Origin: Aurantimonas endophytica | GTDB taxonomy: Bacteria; Pseudomonadota; Alphaproteobacteria; Rhizobiales; Rhizobiaceae | Length of the DNA stretch: 64,000 nt | NCBI RefSeq assembly: GCF_014196845.1 | Contig: NZ_JACIEM010000001.1 | Coordinates: 1,364,001 to 1,428,000, forward strand | Direction of reading: 5' to 3' | Part shown: in pieces, positions 50,570-59,133 of the stretch | How positions within the stretch are numbered: the first letter of the stretch is position 1 | Layout of the letters: every line of letters starts with the position of its first letter | The notes under the pieces: generated by a model | The model's database searches: none | The model's input: the letters and a program-made list of their open reading frames with translations, nothing else | What the model was told of the DNA's origin: nothing | Program-made: the position numbers and the translations under genes

Positions 50570-51085
50570 ATGACCGATATCGCCCCACAACATAATGCCG
50601 CCAATGTCGACGGCGTCCGTCCCGGCGAGGTCCGTTTCGCCGCCCCCGCCCCGGCCTATGACGATGCCGGTCTCGTCTTCATCGGCCGCATCCGCTCGCC
50701 CTGGGCCGAGCGCAGCGCCTGCCCGAAGAACATCGGCGCTGCCCGCGAGCGCGCCCAGCCGGCGACGGTCGAGATCGACGCCGCGTTCCGGCCGGCGCTG
50801 CAGGGCCTTGCGGCAGGCGCCTACGTGCATCTCCTCACCTGGCTCGACCGTGCCTCCCGGGACCTGGCGCTGCAGGTGCCGCGGCATGCGTCCGGTCCGC
50901 GCGGCACTTTCTCGCTGCGCTCGCCGGTCCGGCCCAACCCGATCGGCATGCATCTGGTGCGGATCGAGGCGATCGATGCCGAGGCCGGCATCCTCACCAT
51001 CGACGCGATCGACGTCCTCGACGGCACGCCGCTCCTCGACCTGAAGCCGTATCTGGCGTCGGTCGACGCACCGCCCGCCCCCTGA
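50570..51085 (+). CDS. trmO: tRNA (t6A37)-N6-methyltransferase TrmO family
   Basis: A 171-residue protein of the TsaA/VirR (UPF0066) family; TrmO uses SAM to methylate t6A37 to m6t6A in tRNA-Thr. Landmarks are FIGRIRSPWAERSACPKN (about 37), LQGLAAGAYVHLLTWLDR (about 77) and the signature GTFSLRSPVRPNPIGMHLVRI (in two parts, about 113). The protein lacks the C-terminal extension of E. coli TrmO, as usual in alphaproteobacteria, so its exact substrate is less certain. Confidence 0.85.
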   Translation: MTDIAPQHNAANVDGVRPGEVRFAAPAPAYDDAGLVFIGRIRSPWAERSACPKNIGAARERAQPATVEIDAAFRPALQGLAAGAYVHLLTWLDRASRDLALQVPRHASGPRGTFSLRSPVRPNPIGMHLVRIEAIDAEAGILTIDAIDVLDGTPLLDLKPYLASVDAPPAP

Positions 51086-51092
51086 CCGCCCG

Positions 51093-51458
51093 GTGGCCAC
51101 CGAACGCCAGAAGCGCATCGCCCGCGCCCTCACCGCCTTGATTCCGCGCGCGCCGTTCATCGACGCCGAGGCGATCCGCGAAGCGGCGCGCTCGCGCCAC
51201 ATGCGCCCGCTTTCACCGGACCGCGCGATCTGGCTGGCCGCCATCTCGCACATCCGCCATGCCCATACCGACTACGACGAGCTGATGGACGACGGCTACG
51301 ACCGCGACGCCGCACGCTTCTTCGTCCTCGACGACATCAACGCCGTGCTCGATCGCTGGGGCGCGACCCGCCGCCTCGATCCGGACGTCGTGGAGGACAA
51401 TCCGCCAGACGACATGCCGGATACGGACGAGACGGATCAGGACAACGCGGACGACTAG
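51093..51458 (+). CDS. DUF2293 domain protein
   Basis: A 121-residue protein of the DUF2293 family, function unknown. The helical domain covers about residues 1-90 (IPRAPFIDAEAIREAA, then HIRHAHTDYDELMDDGYDRDAARFF in parts), and the last 25 residues are strongly acidic. The start is GTG, 7 nt after the trmO stop, so the two are cotranscribed. Its TAG stop shares the palindrome CTAG (51455-51458) with the stop of the converging MOSC gene. Confidence 0.8.
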   Translation: MATERQKRIARALTALIPRAPFIDAEAIREAARSRHMRPLSPDRAIWLAAISHIRHAHTDYDELMDDGYDRDAARFFVLDDINAVLDRWGATRRLDPDVVEDNPPDDMPDTDETDQDNADD

Positions 51459-52105
51459 CTGCCGTAGATCCACTGCTCCGGCACGCGCGCCTCGAACGCC
51501 TCGCCCGCCTCGATCCGGCCGGGCTTCTCCACCCAGCCGACCAGCCCGCGCCGGTGCTTGGCAGCCCTCACATAGGCGAAGGGAATGTCGGCGCGCCCCG
51601 CGTAGTGGCGCGCCACCGCGTGGCCGGCCGCCCGGCAGGGGGCATTGTCGCCGTCGATCTTCAGCGTGACGCCGCCTTCGAACATCAGCAGCGTGCGCGG
51701 CGGCAGAAAGGTCAGCCGCGCGATGCCGGCGATCAGCAGATTGGCGCCCACCCATTCCGGCCGGATCTCGTCGATGCCGAGGATCTCCGCCGTCTCCCCG
51801 AGTTCCTCGGCCGAGAGCAGCGAGACCTGCCGCTCGTTGCGGATCTCCGTGCCGCGCTTGTACCAGGGCTCGCGCCCGCCGGCCCGCCGCGTCAGGCCGC
51901 CATGACGGTCGCCCGCCAGCCCGTCGAAGCCGAGTTCCAGCGCCGGCACCTGGCTTGTCTCGAAGCCGCTGCCGCTCGTGCGGTAGAGCGCCGTGGCGCT
52001 GCCCGTGAGCCGAAGCGCTCGCTTGCGTTCCGGCGGTGCCGAGCGGTCCGGCAGCATGGTCTCGCCGAGATCGAGCGTCTCCTGCCCCATCGCCTTGCTC
52101 GACAT
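51455..52105 (-). CDS. MOSC domain protein
   Basis: A 216-residue MOSC-domain protein, a family that carries sulfur for molybdenum-cofactor enzymes. Visible motifs are LGFDGLAGDRHGG (about 60), TEIRNERQVSLLSAEE (about 85), PEWVGANLLI (about 113) and the conserved cysteine in GDNAPCRAAG (about 159). The ATG at 52105 follows the dedA stop by one base; the frame upstream of it is shadow. The target enzyme is unknown. Confidence 0.9.
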   Translation of the reverse strand: MSSKAMGQETLDLGETMLPDRSAPPERKRALRLTGSATALYRTSGSGFETSQVPALELGFDGLAGDRHGGLTRRAGGREPWYKRGTEIRNERQVSLLSAEELGETAEILGIDEIRPEWVGANLLIAGIARLTFLPPRTLLMFEGGVTLKIDGDNAPCRAAGHAVARHYAGRADIPFAYVRAAKHRRGLVGWVEKPGRIEAGEAFEARVPEQWIYGS

Positions 52106-52106
52106 G

Positions 52107-52739
52107 TCAGGCTTCCCGATCTTCGCGCTGAAACTCCGCCGCATGGGCGCGGTCGAAAGTGACCACCCGGTAGACGTAGAACACCACGATCGCCACCAGC
52201 ACGGTGTTCGACACCGGCCCGACATAGGCCTCCACCGCCTCGTAGTTCTGCCCGAGCAGATAGCCGGCGAAGGCCAGCAGCGCCGTCCAGATCGCGCTGC
52301 CGATCGCCGAGAAGATCAGGAACGTGCCGATCGACATGCGCGCGATGCCGGCCGGCACCGAGATCAGCGTCCGCACCGTCGGTACCAGGCGCCCGAACAG
52401 CACGGCGGAGACGCCATGACGGCCGAACCAGTCATTGGCCGTATCGACGTCGCCGGGCGACAGCGTCATCCAGCGCCCGTGCCGGGCCGCCAGGCGCTTC
52501 AGCCGCACCCCGCCCATCAGGCGGCCGGCATAGTACCAGGGCACGACGCCGGCGAGGGAGCCGATCGTGCCGGCGATGATAACGGTTACGATCGACATAC
52601 GGCCGGTCGCGGCCTCGTATCCGGCCAGCGGCATGATCAGTTCGGAGGGTATCGGCGGGAAGATATTCTCCAGGAACATCAGCATCGCGATGCCGAACGG
52701 CCCGAAGCTGTCCATCATGGTCTTGACGAAAACGTCCAT
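52107..52739 (-). CDS. DedA family membrane protein
   Basis: A 210-residue polytopic inner-membrane protein of the DedA/SNARE-associated family, linked to undecaprenyl-phosphate or phospholipid flipping. It shows the re-entrant loop motif FLENIFPPIPSELIMPLAG (about 21-39), a second, GRLVPTVRTLISVPAGIARM (about 118), and about four to five helices. The ATG at 52739 with a weak GGAT site is preferred to one at 52763. It is coupled to the MOSC gene. Confidence 0.9.
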   Translation of the reverse strand: MDVFVKTMMDSFGPFGIAMLMFLENIFPPIPSELIMPLAGYEAATGRMSIVTVIIAGTIGSLAGVVPWYYAGRLMGGVRLKRLAARHGRWMTLSPGDVDTANDWFGRHGVSAVLFGRLVPTVRTLISVPAGIARMSIGTFLIFSAIGSAIWTALLAFAGYLLGQNYEAVEAYVGPVSNTVLVAIVVFYVYRVVTFDRAHAAEFQREDREA

Positions 52740-52890
52740 CGAATCATCCGCTTGAGCCGGCATCCCGGGCCAGGTTGCACCTGGCCGCTACCGGTCGATG
52801 GACATTTCGATAGCGCGCGGCCTGCCGCGTTGCAACGCAGCAGAAGCGCCACGGCTTGCCGCGGTCCCGGCCGGGTGCTCTGCTGGCGGC

Positions 52891-53292
52891 ATGACCACCG
52901 GCCTCGACACCTTCGACAATTTCGCCTGGGCGAGCCTCCTCGCCGGCAGCGAGGCGCTGGTCGTCGATCAGGATGCGCGGCGGGCCATGCGCACGGCGAA
53001 TGCGCTGGAGGAAGCGGGAGCCCGCGCCACCATCGTGCCGGATCGGGCGACGGCACTCGACCGGCTGCTGCGGCGGCGTTTCTCGCTGGCGGTCGTGTCG
53101 CTAGAGCCCGGCGCGCCGCTGGACGGCGATGTGGAGGACGCCTTGGCGGTGGCCGGGATCCGGCTGATGCTGCTCGCCGAACCCGCCCGGCATGAGCACC
53201 TGCGGATGACGTACCCATACGCCGCCGTGGCGACGATCGGGCTCAGCGAGCGGGCGCTGGTGATGCTTCTGACCGGCACCCGGGACGAATGA
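52891..53292 (+). CDS. Degenerate receiver-like protein
   Basis: A 133-residue protein with the size and strand-helix pattern of a CheY-like receiver but without its key residues. The first strand is ALVVDQDARR (about residue 22). The strand that should end in the phosphorylated Asp reads LAVVSLEPG, with Ser in place of Asp; the Thr position is LLAEPA, and no conserved Lys is seen. It converges with a normal receiver gene (end 53311) and its kinase, so it is probably a non-phosphorylated partner or decoy. The family call is by eye. Confidence 0.6.
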   Translation: MTTGLDTFDNFAWASLLAGSEALVVDQDARRAMRTANALEEAGARATIVPDRATALDRLLRRRFSLAVVSLEPGAPLDGDVEDALAVAGIRLMLLAEPARHEHLRMTYPYAAVATIGLSERALVMLLTGTRDE

Positions 53293-53310
53293 AACGGCGT
53301 GCCTGCGGGC

Positions 53311-53697
53311 CTAGCGCAGGACGGTCCCGATCGACGTCTCGATCTGCTGGATCGTGTAGGGCTTCTGCAGGATCGGGCAGTCGTGCCACCGCTCTTCGAC
53401 GCCGCCACGGCCGTAGCCGGTGGCGAAGACGATCGGGATGCCCGCTTCGCGCATGCGCTCGGCCACGGGGTAGACCGTCTCGCCGCCAATATTGACGTCG
53501 AGGATGGCGACGTCGATCTCGAGCCCGGAATCGATCAGGCGATGTGCCCCGCTGACCCGCATGGCGGTCGCCACCACGTTGCATCCGAGGTCGTCGAGCA
53601 TGTCTTCGAGTTGCATGGCGACGAGGCTTTCGTCTTCGACGACGAAGACCCTTACCCCGGTCAAATCGCCGGACTGCCTATGCGGCTGAACTTTCAA
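53311..53697 (-). CDS. Single-domain response regulator
   Basis: A 128-residue stand-alone receiver with all functional residues: the acidic pair in FVVEDES (about 19-24), the phosphorylated Asp in AILDVNIGGE (about 67), Thr in FATGYG (about 93) and Lys in LQKPY (about 112). The FATGYG form is common in receivers paired with HWE/HisKA_2 kinases. The start is TTG at 53697, overlapping the kinase stop by 20 nt with GAGG just before it; a second TTG at 53664 is possible. It has no output domain. Confidence 0.92.
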   Translation of the reverse strand: MKVQPHRQSGDLTGVRVFVVEDESLVAMQLEDMLDDLGCNVVATAMRVSGAHRLIDSGLEIDVAILDVNIGGETVYPVAERMREAGIPIVFATGYGRGGVEERWHDCPILQKPYTIQQIETSIGTVLR

Positions 53698-55159
53698 TAT
53701 CCTCGACCTCGGCGAGCGCTACCTGGAACCGGCAGATGAGGCCGGTGTCGAGAAGGTCAAGAGCCTGCGTTCCCGACAACTCTCCCTCGATGATCCGCTT
53801 GAGTATCCGCATGCCGAAGCCCGGCACGAGACTCCCGGCTGCAGCTGTCGGCGCGTGCTCCTGCCAGACCACGTCCAGCATCCGGCGCGGACCGTGCCCA
53901 CTGGTCGTCCATGTCACGGACAGCCGTCCCTCTTCGCCGGCCATCGCGCCATAGCGGGCGGCGTTCGAGGCGAGTTCGTGGAATACCATCGCCAGCGCGA
54001 TCGCCGACTTCGCCGACAGATGCACTTCCGGTCCGGCGATCCGGAGCCTGTCCGGCGAGAACACCGACAGCTCCTGCGCCAGCAGCACCGACAGGCCCGC
54101 GGCCTCCCAGCGGCGCGCCGACAGCACGTTGTGCGCCTGGCTCAGCGCCATGATCCGCGCCTCGAAGGCGTAGCGCGCTTCCTCGGGGTCGCGGATGTTG
54201 CGGAAGCTCTGCCGGGCCATCGACTGCACGGTCGACAGCGTGTTCTTCACCCGGTGGTTCAGCTCGTCGATCAAGAGCCGCTGGCGCTCCGCCGCGCGCA
54301 CCGATTCCGTGCGGTCCGTCGCCTGCACGAAGACGCCGCTGATATGCCCGTCGGCATCGCGGATGGCGTTGTAGGAGAAGTCGAGGAAGGTCTCGACCGG
54401 CTCGCTGTCCGGCCCGCTTTGGAGCATCAGACGCACGCCCTCGCCGGACACGGTCTGCCCGGTCGCGTAGACACGGTCGAGCATCTCGAAGAAGCCCTGC
54501 CCGGCGATGTCCGGCAGCACGTGCCGGATCGGCAGGCCGATCAGGTTGCGGTTTCCGATGAAGCGCAGATAGCTGTCGTTGACGAAGGTGAAGACGTGGT
54601 CCGGGCCTTCCAGCACCGCGATCATGCCAGGCGCCTGGCGGAACAGCCGGCGGAATTCCTCGCTCTCCGAGACTTTCTCCTGGTAGGCCTCCTCGACCTC
54701 CTGGGCGTGGCGCAGGAGCGCCAGCTCGCCCGGGATCGAGCGGAACGGCAACGTTCCGGCTTCCTTGATGCGGACGATGTCGGTCACGTCGATCGTGTTC
54801 TGGACGACGAACTCGACGCGCCCGTCCCGGTCGAGGATCGGCGTGTGGGTGGCCGTCCAGTAGCGCTTCTCGATACCGCCGCCGCGCTCTGCCGGCACGG
54901 GAATGTCATAGGGGATGAAGGCGATCGTGTCGGCTTCCCCGTCGGCCAGGACCTGCTCGAACGAGGCGAGCAGCCGCCGCCCGCTTTCGCCCTCGTCGGG
55001 AAACATCTCGAACAACCGCTTGCCGACCAGCTGGTCCTGCGTCCGGAGGACGACGTCGCAGTAGGCGCGATTTACCGCAACGTATCGAAGCTCCCTGTCC
55101 ACCACCATGTAAGGCGTCGGCAGGACATCGAAGATCCGCTGGAATTCGGAAATGCTCAT
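53678..55159 (-). CDS. PAS-PAS HWE-type sensor histidine kinase
   Basis: A 493-residue soluble kinase. A first PAS domain covers about 5-130 (VLPTPYMVVDRELRYVAVN), a second about 165-285 (APGMIAVLEGPDHVFTFVN). The HWE kinase core follows: phosphorylated His302 in DELNHRVKNTLSTVQSMA, the N box HELASNAARYGA and the diagnostic W-x-E in VVWQEHAP. HWE kinases in this order often act in light or general stress signalling, but no PhyR, NepR or EcfG gene is nearby. The ATG at 55159 is used; the longer frame begins at a TTG. Confidence 0.93.
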   Translation of the reverse strand: MSISEFQRIFDVLPTPYMVVDRELRYVAVNRAYCDVVLRTQDQLVGKRLFEMFPDEGESGRRLLASFEQVLADGEADTIAFIPYDIPVPAERGGGIEKRYWTATHTPILDRDGRVEFVVQNTIDVTDIVRIKEAGTLPFRSIPGELALLRHAQEVEEAYQEKVSESEEFRRLFRQAPGMIAVLEGPDHVFTFVNDSYLRFIGNRNLIGLPIRHVLPDIAGQGFFEMLDRVYATGQTVSGEGVRLMLQSGPDSEPVETFLDFSYNAIRDADGHISGVFVQATDRTESVRAAERQRLLIDELNHRVKNTLSTVQSMARQSFRNIRDPEEARYAFEARIMALSQAHNVLSARRWEAAGLSVLLAQELSVFSPDRLRIAGPEVHLSAKSAIALAMVFHELASNAARYGAMAGEEGRLSVTWTTSGHGPRRMLDVVWQEHAPTAAAGSLVPGFGMRILKRIIEGELSGTQALDLLDTGLICRFQVALAEVEDIESSAA

Positions 55160-55398
55160 GCTCGTCAGTGGTCTCGACCGTCTCGTCTCGGATGGACTTA
55201 TCAAAAACTAATTCGAAGACCGCAATAGATCGTTAAGCCTGGAGTGACTTCAGGGTTAAGCGGCCCGCGCCGATACATTCGAAATCAGCCGCTTGACGAT
55301 CTTCGCTCGTGGGAACGACTGCAGGATCGCCATCACGATTGCGGCAAGACGCGCTGCGGTAGTCGGATCGCCGCCCCCTCTGCCGATGGTCCGCGATT
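55160..55398. other. Intergenic region upstream of the HWE kinase
   Basis: 239 bp without a gene. Around 55230-55260 the sequence GTTAAGCCTG, 10 nt, CAGGGTTAAG carries two TTAAG copies flanking a CCTG/CAGG inverted repeat. The spacing does not fit CtrA. I find no EcfG-type GGAAC...GTT promoter. Confidence 0.3.
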
Positions 55399-55725
55399 CT
55401 ACCAGGCACTGATGCGCGTCCCGGTTTCGGCGTTCGCCCAGCACGCCGGGTCGCCGCGCTCGCGCAGGAAGCTGCCGGCCAGCGGAATGTTGCGGTTGCC
55501 GAGATTCACAAAGCCGAACGCCTTGCCGGGTTCGTCGATCAGCAGGATGTAGGTCGCGTCCGGCCCTTCGATCGTGAAGCTGCCGGCCGCATCCGTCATC
55601 TGGAAGTCGCAGGCGAAATGCCCGTCGTCGGTGGCGAAGCACTTGGCCGGCTTGGCCGCGGCGGTACCCGTCAGGAGCGGCAGGAGCAGCGCCGCCACGA
55701 CCCACGTCTCTTTGCGATATGCCAT
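55399..55725 (-). CDS. Secreted hypothetical protein
   Basis: A 108-residue protein with a clear signal peptide (residues 1-24: MAYRKETWVV, hydrophobic core, TAAA). The mature part has three cysteines (KCFATDDG, FACDFQM and PACWANAE regions), suggesting one disulfide, and beta-rich strands SFTIEGPDATYILLID. No family is recognised. It is monocistronic, 127 nt downstream of ettA on the same strand. Confidence 0.7.
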   Translation of the reverse strand: MAYRKETWVVAALLLPLLTGTAAAKPAKCFATDDGHFACDFQMTDAAGSFTIEGPDATYILLIDEPGKAFGFVNLGNRNIPLAGSFLRERGDPACWANAETGTRISAW

Positions 55726-55852
55726 GCCTGCGCCGATCGCCGATGATGAACTGACCGGCGATTATAGGGGCGGCAGGGCCGCCGGCCAGCCGCCCGCACC
55801 CCCGACTTTCGGCGCAGGCGACCGGAAGCGGCCGGCCGCCCCCTGCGCGAAG

Positions 55853-57502
55853 TCAGCGCGTCAGGCGCTTGTAGGTCGGGCGCTTCGGGTTGACCGATTC
55901 CGGTCCGAGACGGCGGATCTTGTCCTGCTCGTAATCCTCGAAGTTCCCCTCGAACCACTCGACATGGCTGTCGCCCTCGAAGGCGAGGATGTGCGTCGCC
56001 AGCCGGTCGAGGAACATGCGGTCATGGCTGATCACCACGGCGCAGCCGGCATATTCCTCCAGCGCGTCCTCGAGCGCGGTCAGCGTCTCGGTGTCGAGGT
56101 CGTTGGTCGGCTCGTCGAGCAGAATGACGTTGGCGCCGGACTTCAGCATCTTCGCCAGATGCACGCGGTTGCGCTGGCCGCCGGAGAGCGTGCCGACCTT
56201 CTGCTGCTGGTCCGGGCCCTTGAAGTTGAAGTTGCCGACATAGGCCCGGGAGTTCATCTCGTATTTGCCGAGCTTCATGATGTCGACGCCGCCGGAGATC
56301 TCCTCCCAGACGTTCTTCGAGCCGTCGAGATGGTCGCGGCTCTGGTCGACATAGCCGAGATCGACCGTCTCGCCGATCTCGATCTTGCCGGAATCCGGCT
56401 TCTCCTGTCCGGTGATCATCTTGAACAGCGTCGACTTGCCGGCGCCGTTCGGCCCGATGATGCCGACGATGCCGCCGGCCGGCAGCTTGAAGGAGAGGTT
56501 CTCGATCAGCACCTGGTCGCCGAAGCTCTTCGACAGGTTCTCGACCTCGATGACCCGGTTGCCGAGCCGCTCGCCCGTCGGGATGACGATCCGGCCGTCC
56601 GCCGGCTTGCGGTTCTCGGCAGCCTCGACCAGCTCGTTATAGGCCTTGATGCGCGCCTTGGACTTGGTCTGCCGCGCCTTCGCGCCCTGCTGGATCCACT
56701 CGCGCTCCCTTGTGAGCGCGCGCATGCGGGCGTCGTCCTCGCGCCCTTCCTGCTGCATGCGCTTGGCCTTCTTCTCCAGATAGACCGAGTAGTTGCCCTC
56801 GTACGGAACGCCGCGGCCGCGATCGAGCTCGAGGATCCAGCCGGTGACGTTGTCGAGGAAGTAGCGGTCATGGGTGACCATCAGCACCGAGCCCTCGTAT
56901 TCGCGCAGGTGCTTCTCGAGCCAGAGGATGGTCTCGGCGTCGAGATGGTTGGTCGGCTCGTCGAGCAGCAGGATGTCGGGCTTGGACAAAAGCAGCTTGC
57001 AGAGTGCGACGCGCCGCTTCTCGCCGCCGGAAAGCGCGACGACATTGGCATCCTTCGGCGGGCAGCCGAGCGCGTCCATCGCCATCTCGACCTGGTTCTC
57101 GAGGTCCCAGAGATTCTGTGCGTCGATGACGTCCTGGAGCTTCGCCCCCTCCTCCGCGGTCTCGTCGGAGTAGTTCATCATCAGTTCGTTGTAGCGCTCG
57201 AGGATCGCCTGCTTGTCGGCGACCCCTTCCATGACGTTCTCGAACACCGTCTTGGTCTCGTCGAGATGCGGCTCCTGCGGCAGGTAGCCGACCTTGGCCC
57301 CTTCGGCGGCCCAGGCCTCGCCGGTGAACTCCTTGTCCGTCCCCGCCATGATCCGCAGCAGCGTCGACTTGCCGGAGCCGTTGGGGCCGAGAATGCCGAT
57401 CTTGGCGTCCGGGTAGAACGACAGATGGATGTTCTCGAGAACCTTCTTGTTGCCATAGGCCTTGGTCAGGCCGGACATGTGATAGATGAACTGGCGTGCC
57501 AT
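55853..57502 (-). CDS. ettA: Energy-dependent translational throttle EttA (ABC-F ATPase)
   Basis: An ABC-F ATPase that binds the ribosomal E site and gates the first peptide bond according to ATP/ADP. The 549-residue protein has two ABC domains: Walker A GPNGSGKSTLL (about 39) and GPNGAGKSTLF (about 358), signatures LSGGEKRRVALC and LSGGQRNRVHLA, Walker B ILLLDEPTNHLD and ILLDEPTNDLD, and the EttA arm and linker. ATG at 57502 begins MARQFIYHMSGLTKAYG, the family start; the upstream frame is shadow. Confidence 0.96.
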   Translation of the reverse strand: MARQFIYHMSGLTKAYGNKKVLENIHLSFYPDAKIGILGPNGSGKSTLLRIMAGTDKEFTGEAWAAEGAKVGYLPQEPHLDETKTVFENVMEGVADKQAILERYNELMMNYSDETAEEGAKLQDVIDAQNLWDLENQVEMAMDALGCPPKDANVVALSGGEKRRVALCKLLLSKPDILLLDEPTNHLDAETILWLEKHLREYEGSVLMVTHDRYFLDNVTGWILELDRGRGVPYEGNYSVYLEKKAKRMQQEGREDDARMRALTREREWIQQGAKARQTKSKARIKAYNELVEAAENRKPADGRIVIPTGERLGNRVIEVENLSKSFGDQVLIENLSFKLPAGGIVGIIGPNGAGKSTLFKMITGQEKPDSGKIEIGETVDLGYVDQSRDHLDGSKNVWEEISGGVDIMKLGKYEMNSRAYVGNFNFKGPDQQQKVGTLSGGQRNRVHLAKMLKSGANVILLDEPTNDLDTETLTALEDALEEYAGCAVVISHDRMFLDRLATHILAFEGDSHVEWFEGNFEDYEQDKIRRLGPESVNPKRPTYKRLTR

Positions 57503-57611
57503 GGCGCGCGGTCGCTCCGTGTCGGAATGATGGAAAGTTGCGCCGTACGTAAGCCATCGGCGGCCGCGGGGCAACGGCGGCACGATCGCAGGATCACTGA
57601 GGGAAACACGA

Positions 57612-58253
57612 ATGCTGACAGTCTGGGGACGCCGCACCTCGTCGAACGTGCAGCTGGTGATGTGGTGCATCGCCGAGCTGGGGCTGCAGGCCCGGCGCCA
57701 CGATGTCGGCCACCGATACGGCGGCAACGACACGCCGGAATTCCTGGCGATGAACCCCAATGGCCTCGTGCCGGTCCTCAAGGACGGAGACGACGCGCCG
57801 CTGTTCGAATCCGCCGTCATCACGCGCTATCTCGCCAGCCGCTATGGCGACGCACCTTTCTGGCCGGCCGATCTGTCGGAACGCGCCCAGGTCGACAAGT
57901 GGGGCGAGTGGGCACGGGTGAACATCTGGCAGAACTTCAACGGCCCGGTGTTCTGGCGGATCGTCCGCGTGCCGGAAGCCGACCGCGACCAGCGCTCCAT
58001 CGCCGCCGCTGTCGAGACGCTCAAGCCCAAATTCGACATCGCCGAGGCGCGCATCGCCGAGCACGGCTTCCTCGCCGGCCCGGACTTCACCCTCGCCGAT
58101 TTGCAGTTCGGCTACCTGCTCTACCGCTATTTCGACCTGCCCATCGCGCGCCCCTCGCACCCCGCGATCGAGCGCTACTATGCCGCCCTCGTCGAGCGGC
58201 CCGCTTTTCGCGAGCACGTCATGGTCTCTTACGAGGAACTCCGGTCGAACTGA
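57612..58253 (+). CDS. Glutathione S-transferase family protein
   Basis: A 213-residue GST. The N-terminal thioredoxin fold has LTVWGRRTSSNVQ with the serine pair (about 9-11) as the likely catalytic position, NPNGLVPVLKDG (cis-Pro, about 50) and FESAVITRYLASRYG (about 65). The C-terminal helical domain ends with FLAGPDFTLADLQFGYLLYR (about 155-175), the conserved N-capping motif. The substrate is unknown. It diverges from ettA. Confidence 0.92.
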   Translation: MLTVWGRRTSSNVQLVMWCIAELGLQARRHDVGHRYGGNDTPEFLAMNPNGLVPVLKDGDDAPLFESAVITRYLASRYGDAPFWPADLSERAQVDKWGEWARVNIWQNFNGPVFWRIVRVPEADRDQRSIAAAVETLKPKFDIAEARIAEHGFLAGPDFTLADLQFGYLLYRYFDLPIARPSHPAIERYYAALVERPAFREHVMVSYEELRSN

Positions 58254-58459
58254 GGCCCCGCCAGAACCGCCGGACTATGTTCCCTCTCATGCCAAAGGGC
58301 ATCGAAACACGCGACACGCGTCTGCCTGGCCAGCCGTTTCCGGCCGCACTAAGGGACCGCCCAGGACGTAGCGGTATTATTTTTGATAGTCTTGATGCTT
58401 TGATGATGCAGACAATGGATTTGCGGAGGGTGCGACCCTCATTTAACGGAAGAGAGTTT

Positions 58460-59089
58460 TTGGCAGAATTTCATTGGATGACTGTAATTATCTCCCTCCT
58501 TAGTGGCGGCGCAGTAGGATCCATAATCACTGCAGCTGTCGGATCATGGCGTAACCGAGTACAGCCGGTATCATATCTACTCGAAATAAAACCGATATTC
58601 GACGGGAACGTAGGATTTCCGGACAGTTCCGCTGAATTGTCTATACCTATAGATGGAGAGGTTTTTTCCTTTAAAAATCTACATGTAGTTGATATTCAAA
58701 TCTCCAATACCGGGAACAACGACAGGTCATCCTTTTCATGGGGAATTACCCTCCCCTCTGGATGTCAAGCTGTCTCCGGCAGCATTGAGACGCCAGACCG
58801 CCATCACACTTCAAATTGGGTGAGCCTCCCTTCTCCATTGAACGCTTTACAGGAAGTCGATTTATCCCTTTCACCATTCAACAGAGGCGATGGATATCGC
58901 GTAAAGCTCTACGTTACCTTTGAAGGCGATCACGCGGTAGAAGATCCAATAATTGGAACGGCCGAGCCTGTGCGGTTCATTAGAGCGAATAACCGAGAGA
59001 TACTTTTAGAACTAATGGCAAGTGCGGCTTATGGAGGGCGTATAACCCTAGAAGCCATTATGTCATCCCTAAGGACGATGTTCCGATAA
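58460..59089 (+). CDS. AT-rich orphan gene, membrane-anchored beta-rich protein
   Basis: A protein of 209 residues whose DNA is far richer in A+T than all surrounding genes, with codons such as ATA, TTA and AGA that the neighbours avoid. It has one N-terminal hydrophobic segment (about residues 7-27: MTVIISLLSGGAVGSIITA), then a beta-rich domain (about 38-180) with KNLHVVDIQISNTGNND and VKLYVTFEGDHAVEDP. I recognise no family. The start is uncertain: TTG at 58460 has GGAAG 7 nt upstream; ATGs at 58403 and 58478 are alternatives. The long open frame running in from 55574 is antisense shadow of ettA. Likely acquired by transfer. Confidence 0.7.
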   Translation: MAEFHWMTVIISLLSGGAVGSIITAAVGSWRNRVQPVSYLLEIKPIFDGNVGFPDSSAELSIPIDGEVFSFKNLHVVDIQISNTGNNDRSSFSWGITLPSGCQAVSGSIETPDRHHTSNWVSLPSPLNALQEVDLSLSPFNRGDGYRVKLYVTFEGDHAVEDPIIGTAEPVRFIRANNREILLELMASAAYGGRITLEAIMSSLRTMFR

Positions 59090-59133
59090 GCAATCAACAT
59101 AATCGTTGCCGAACGTCTCCTACCTTCTCATCC

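Noticed and set aside
55230-55262. CtrA site upstream of the HWE kinase
   Set aside because: Two TTAA copies are present but about 18 nt apart, not 7.
55574-58459. A 1171-residue open frame on the plus strand that runs through ettA
   Set aside because: Most of it is antisense to ettA and includes a stretch over the GST gene in another frame; its translation is rich in Arg, Leu and Asp as usual for shadows. Only the last 210 codons, with different base composition, look real.
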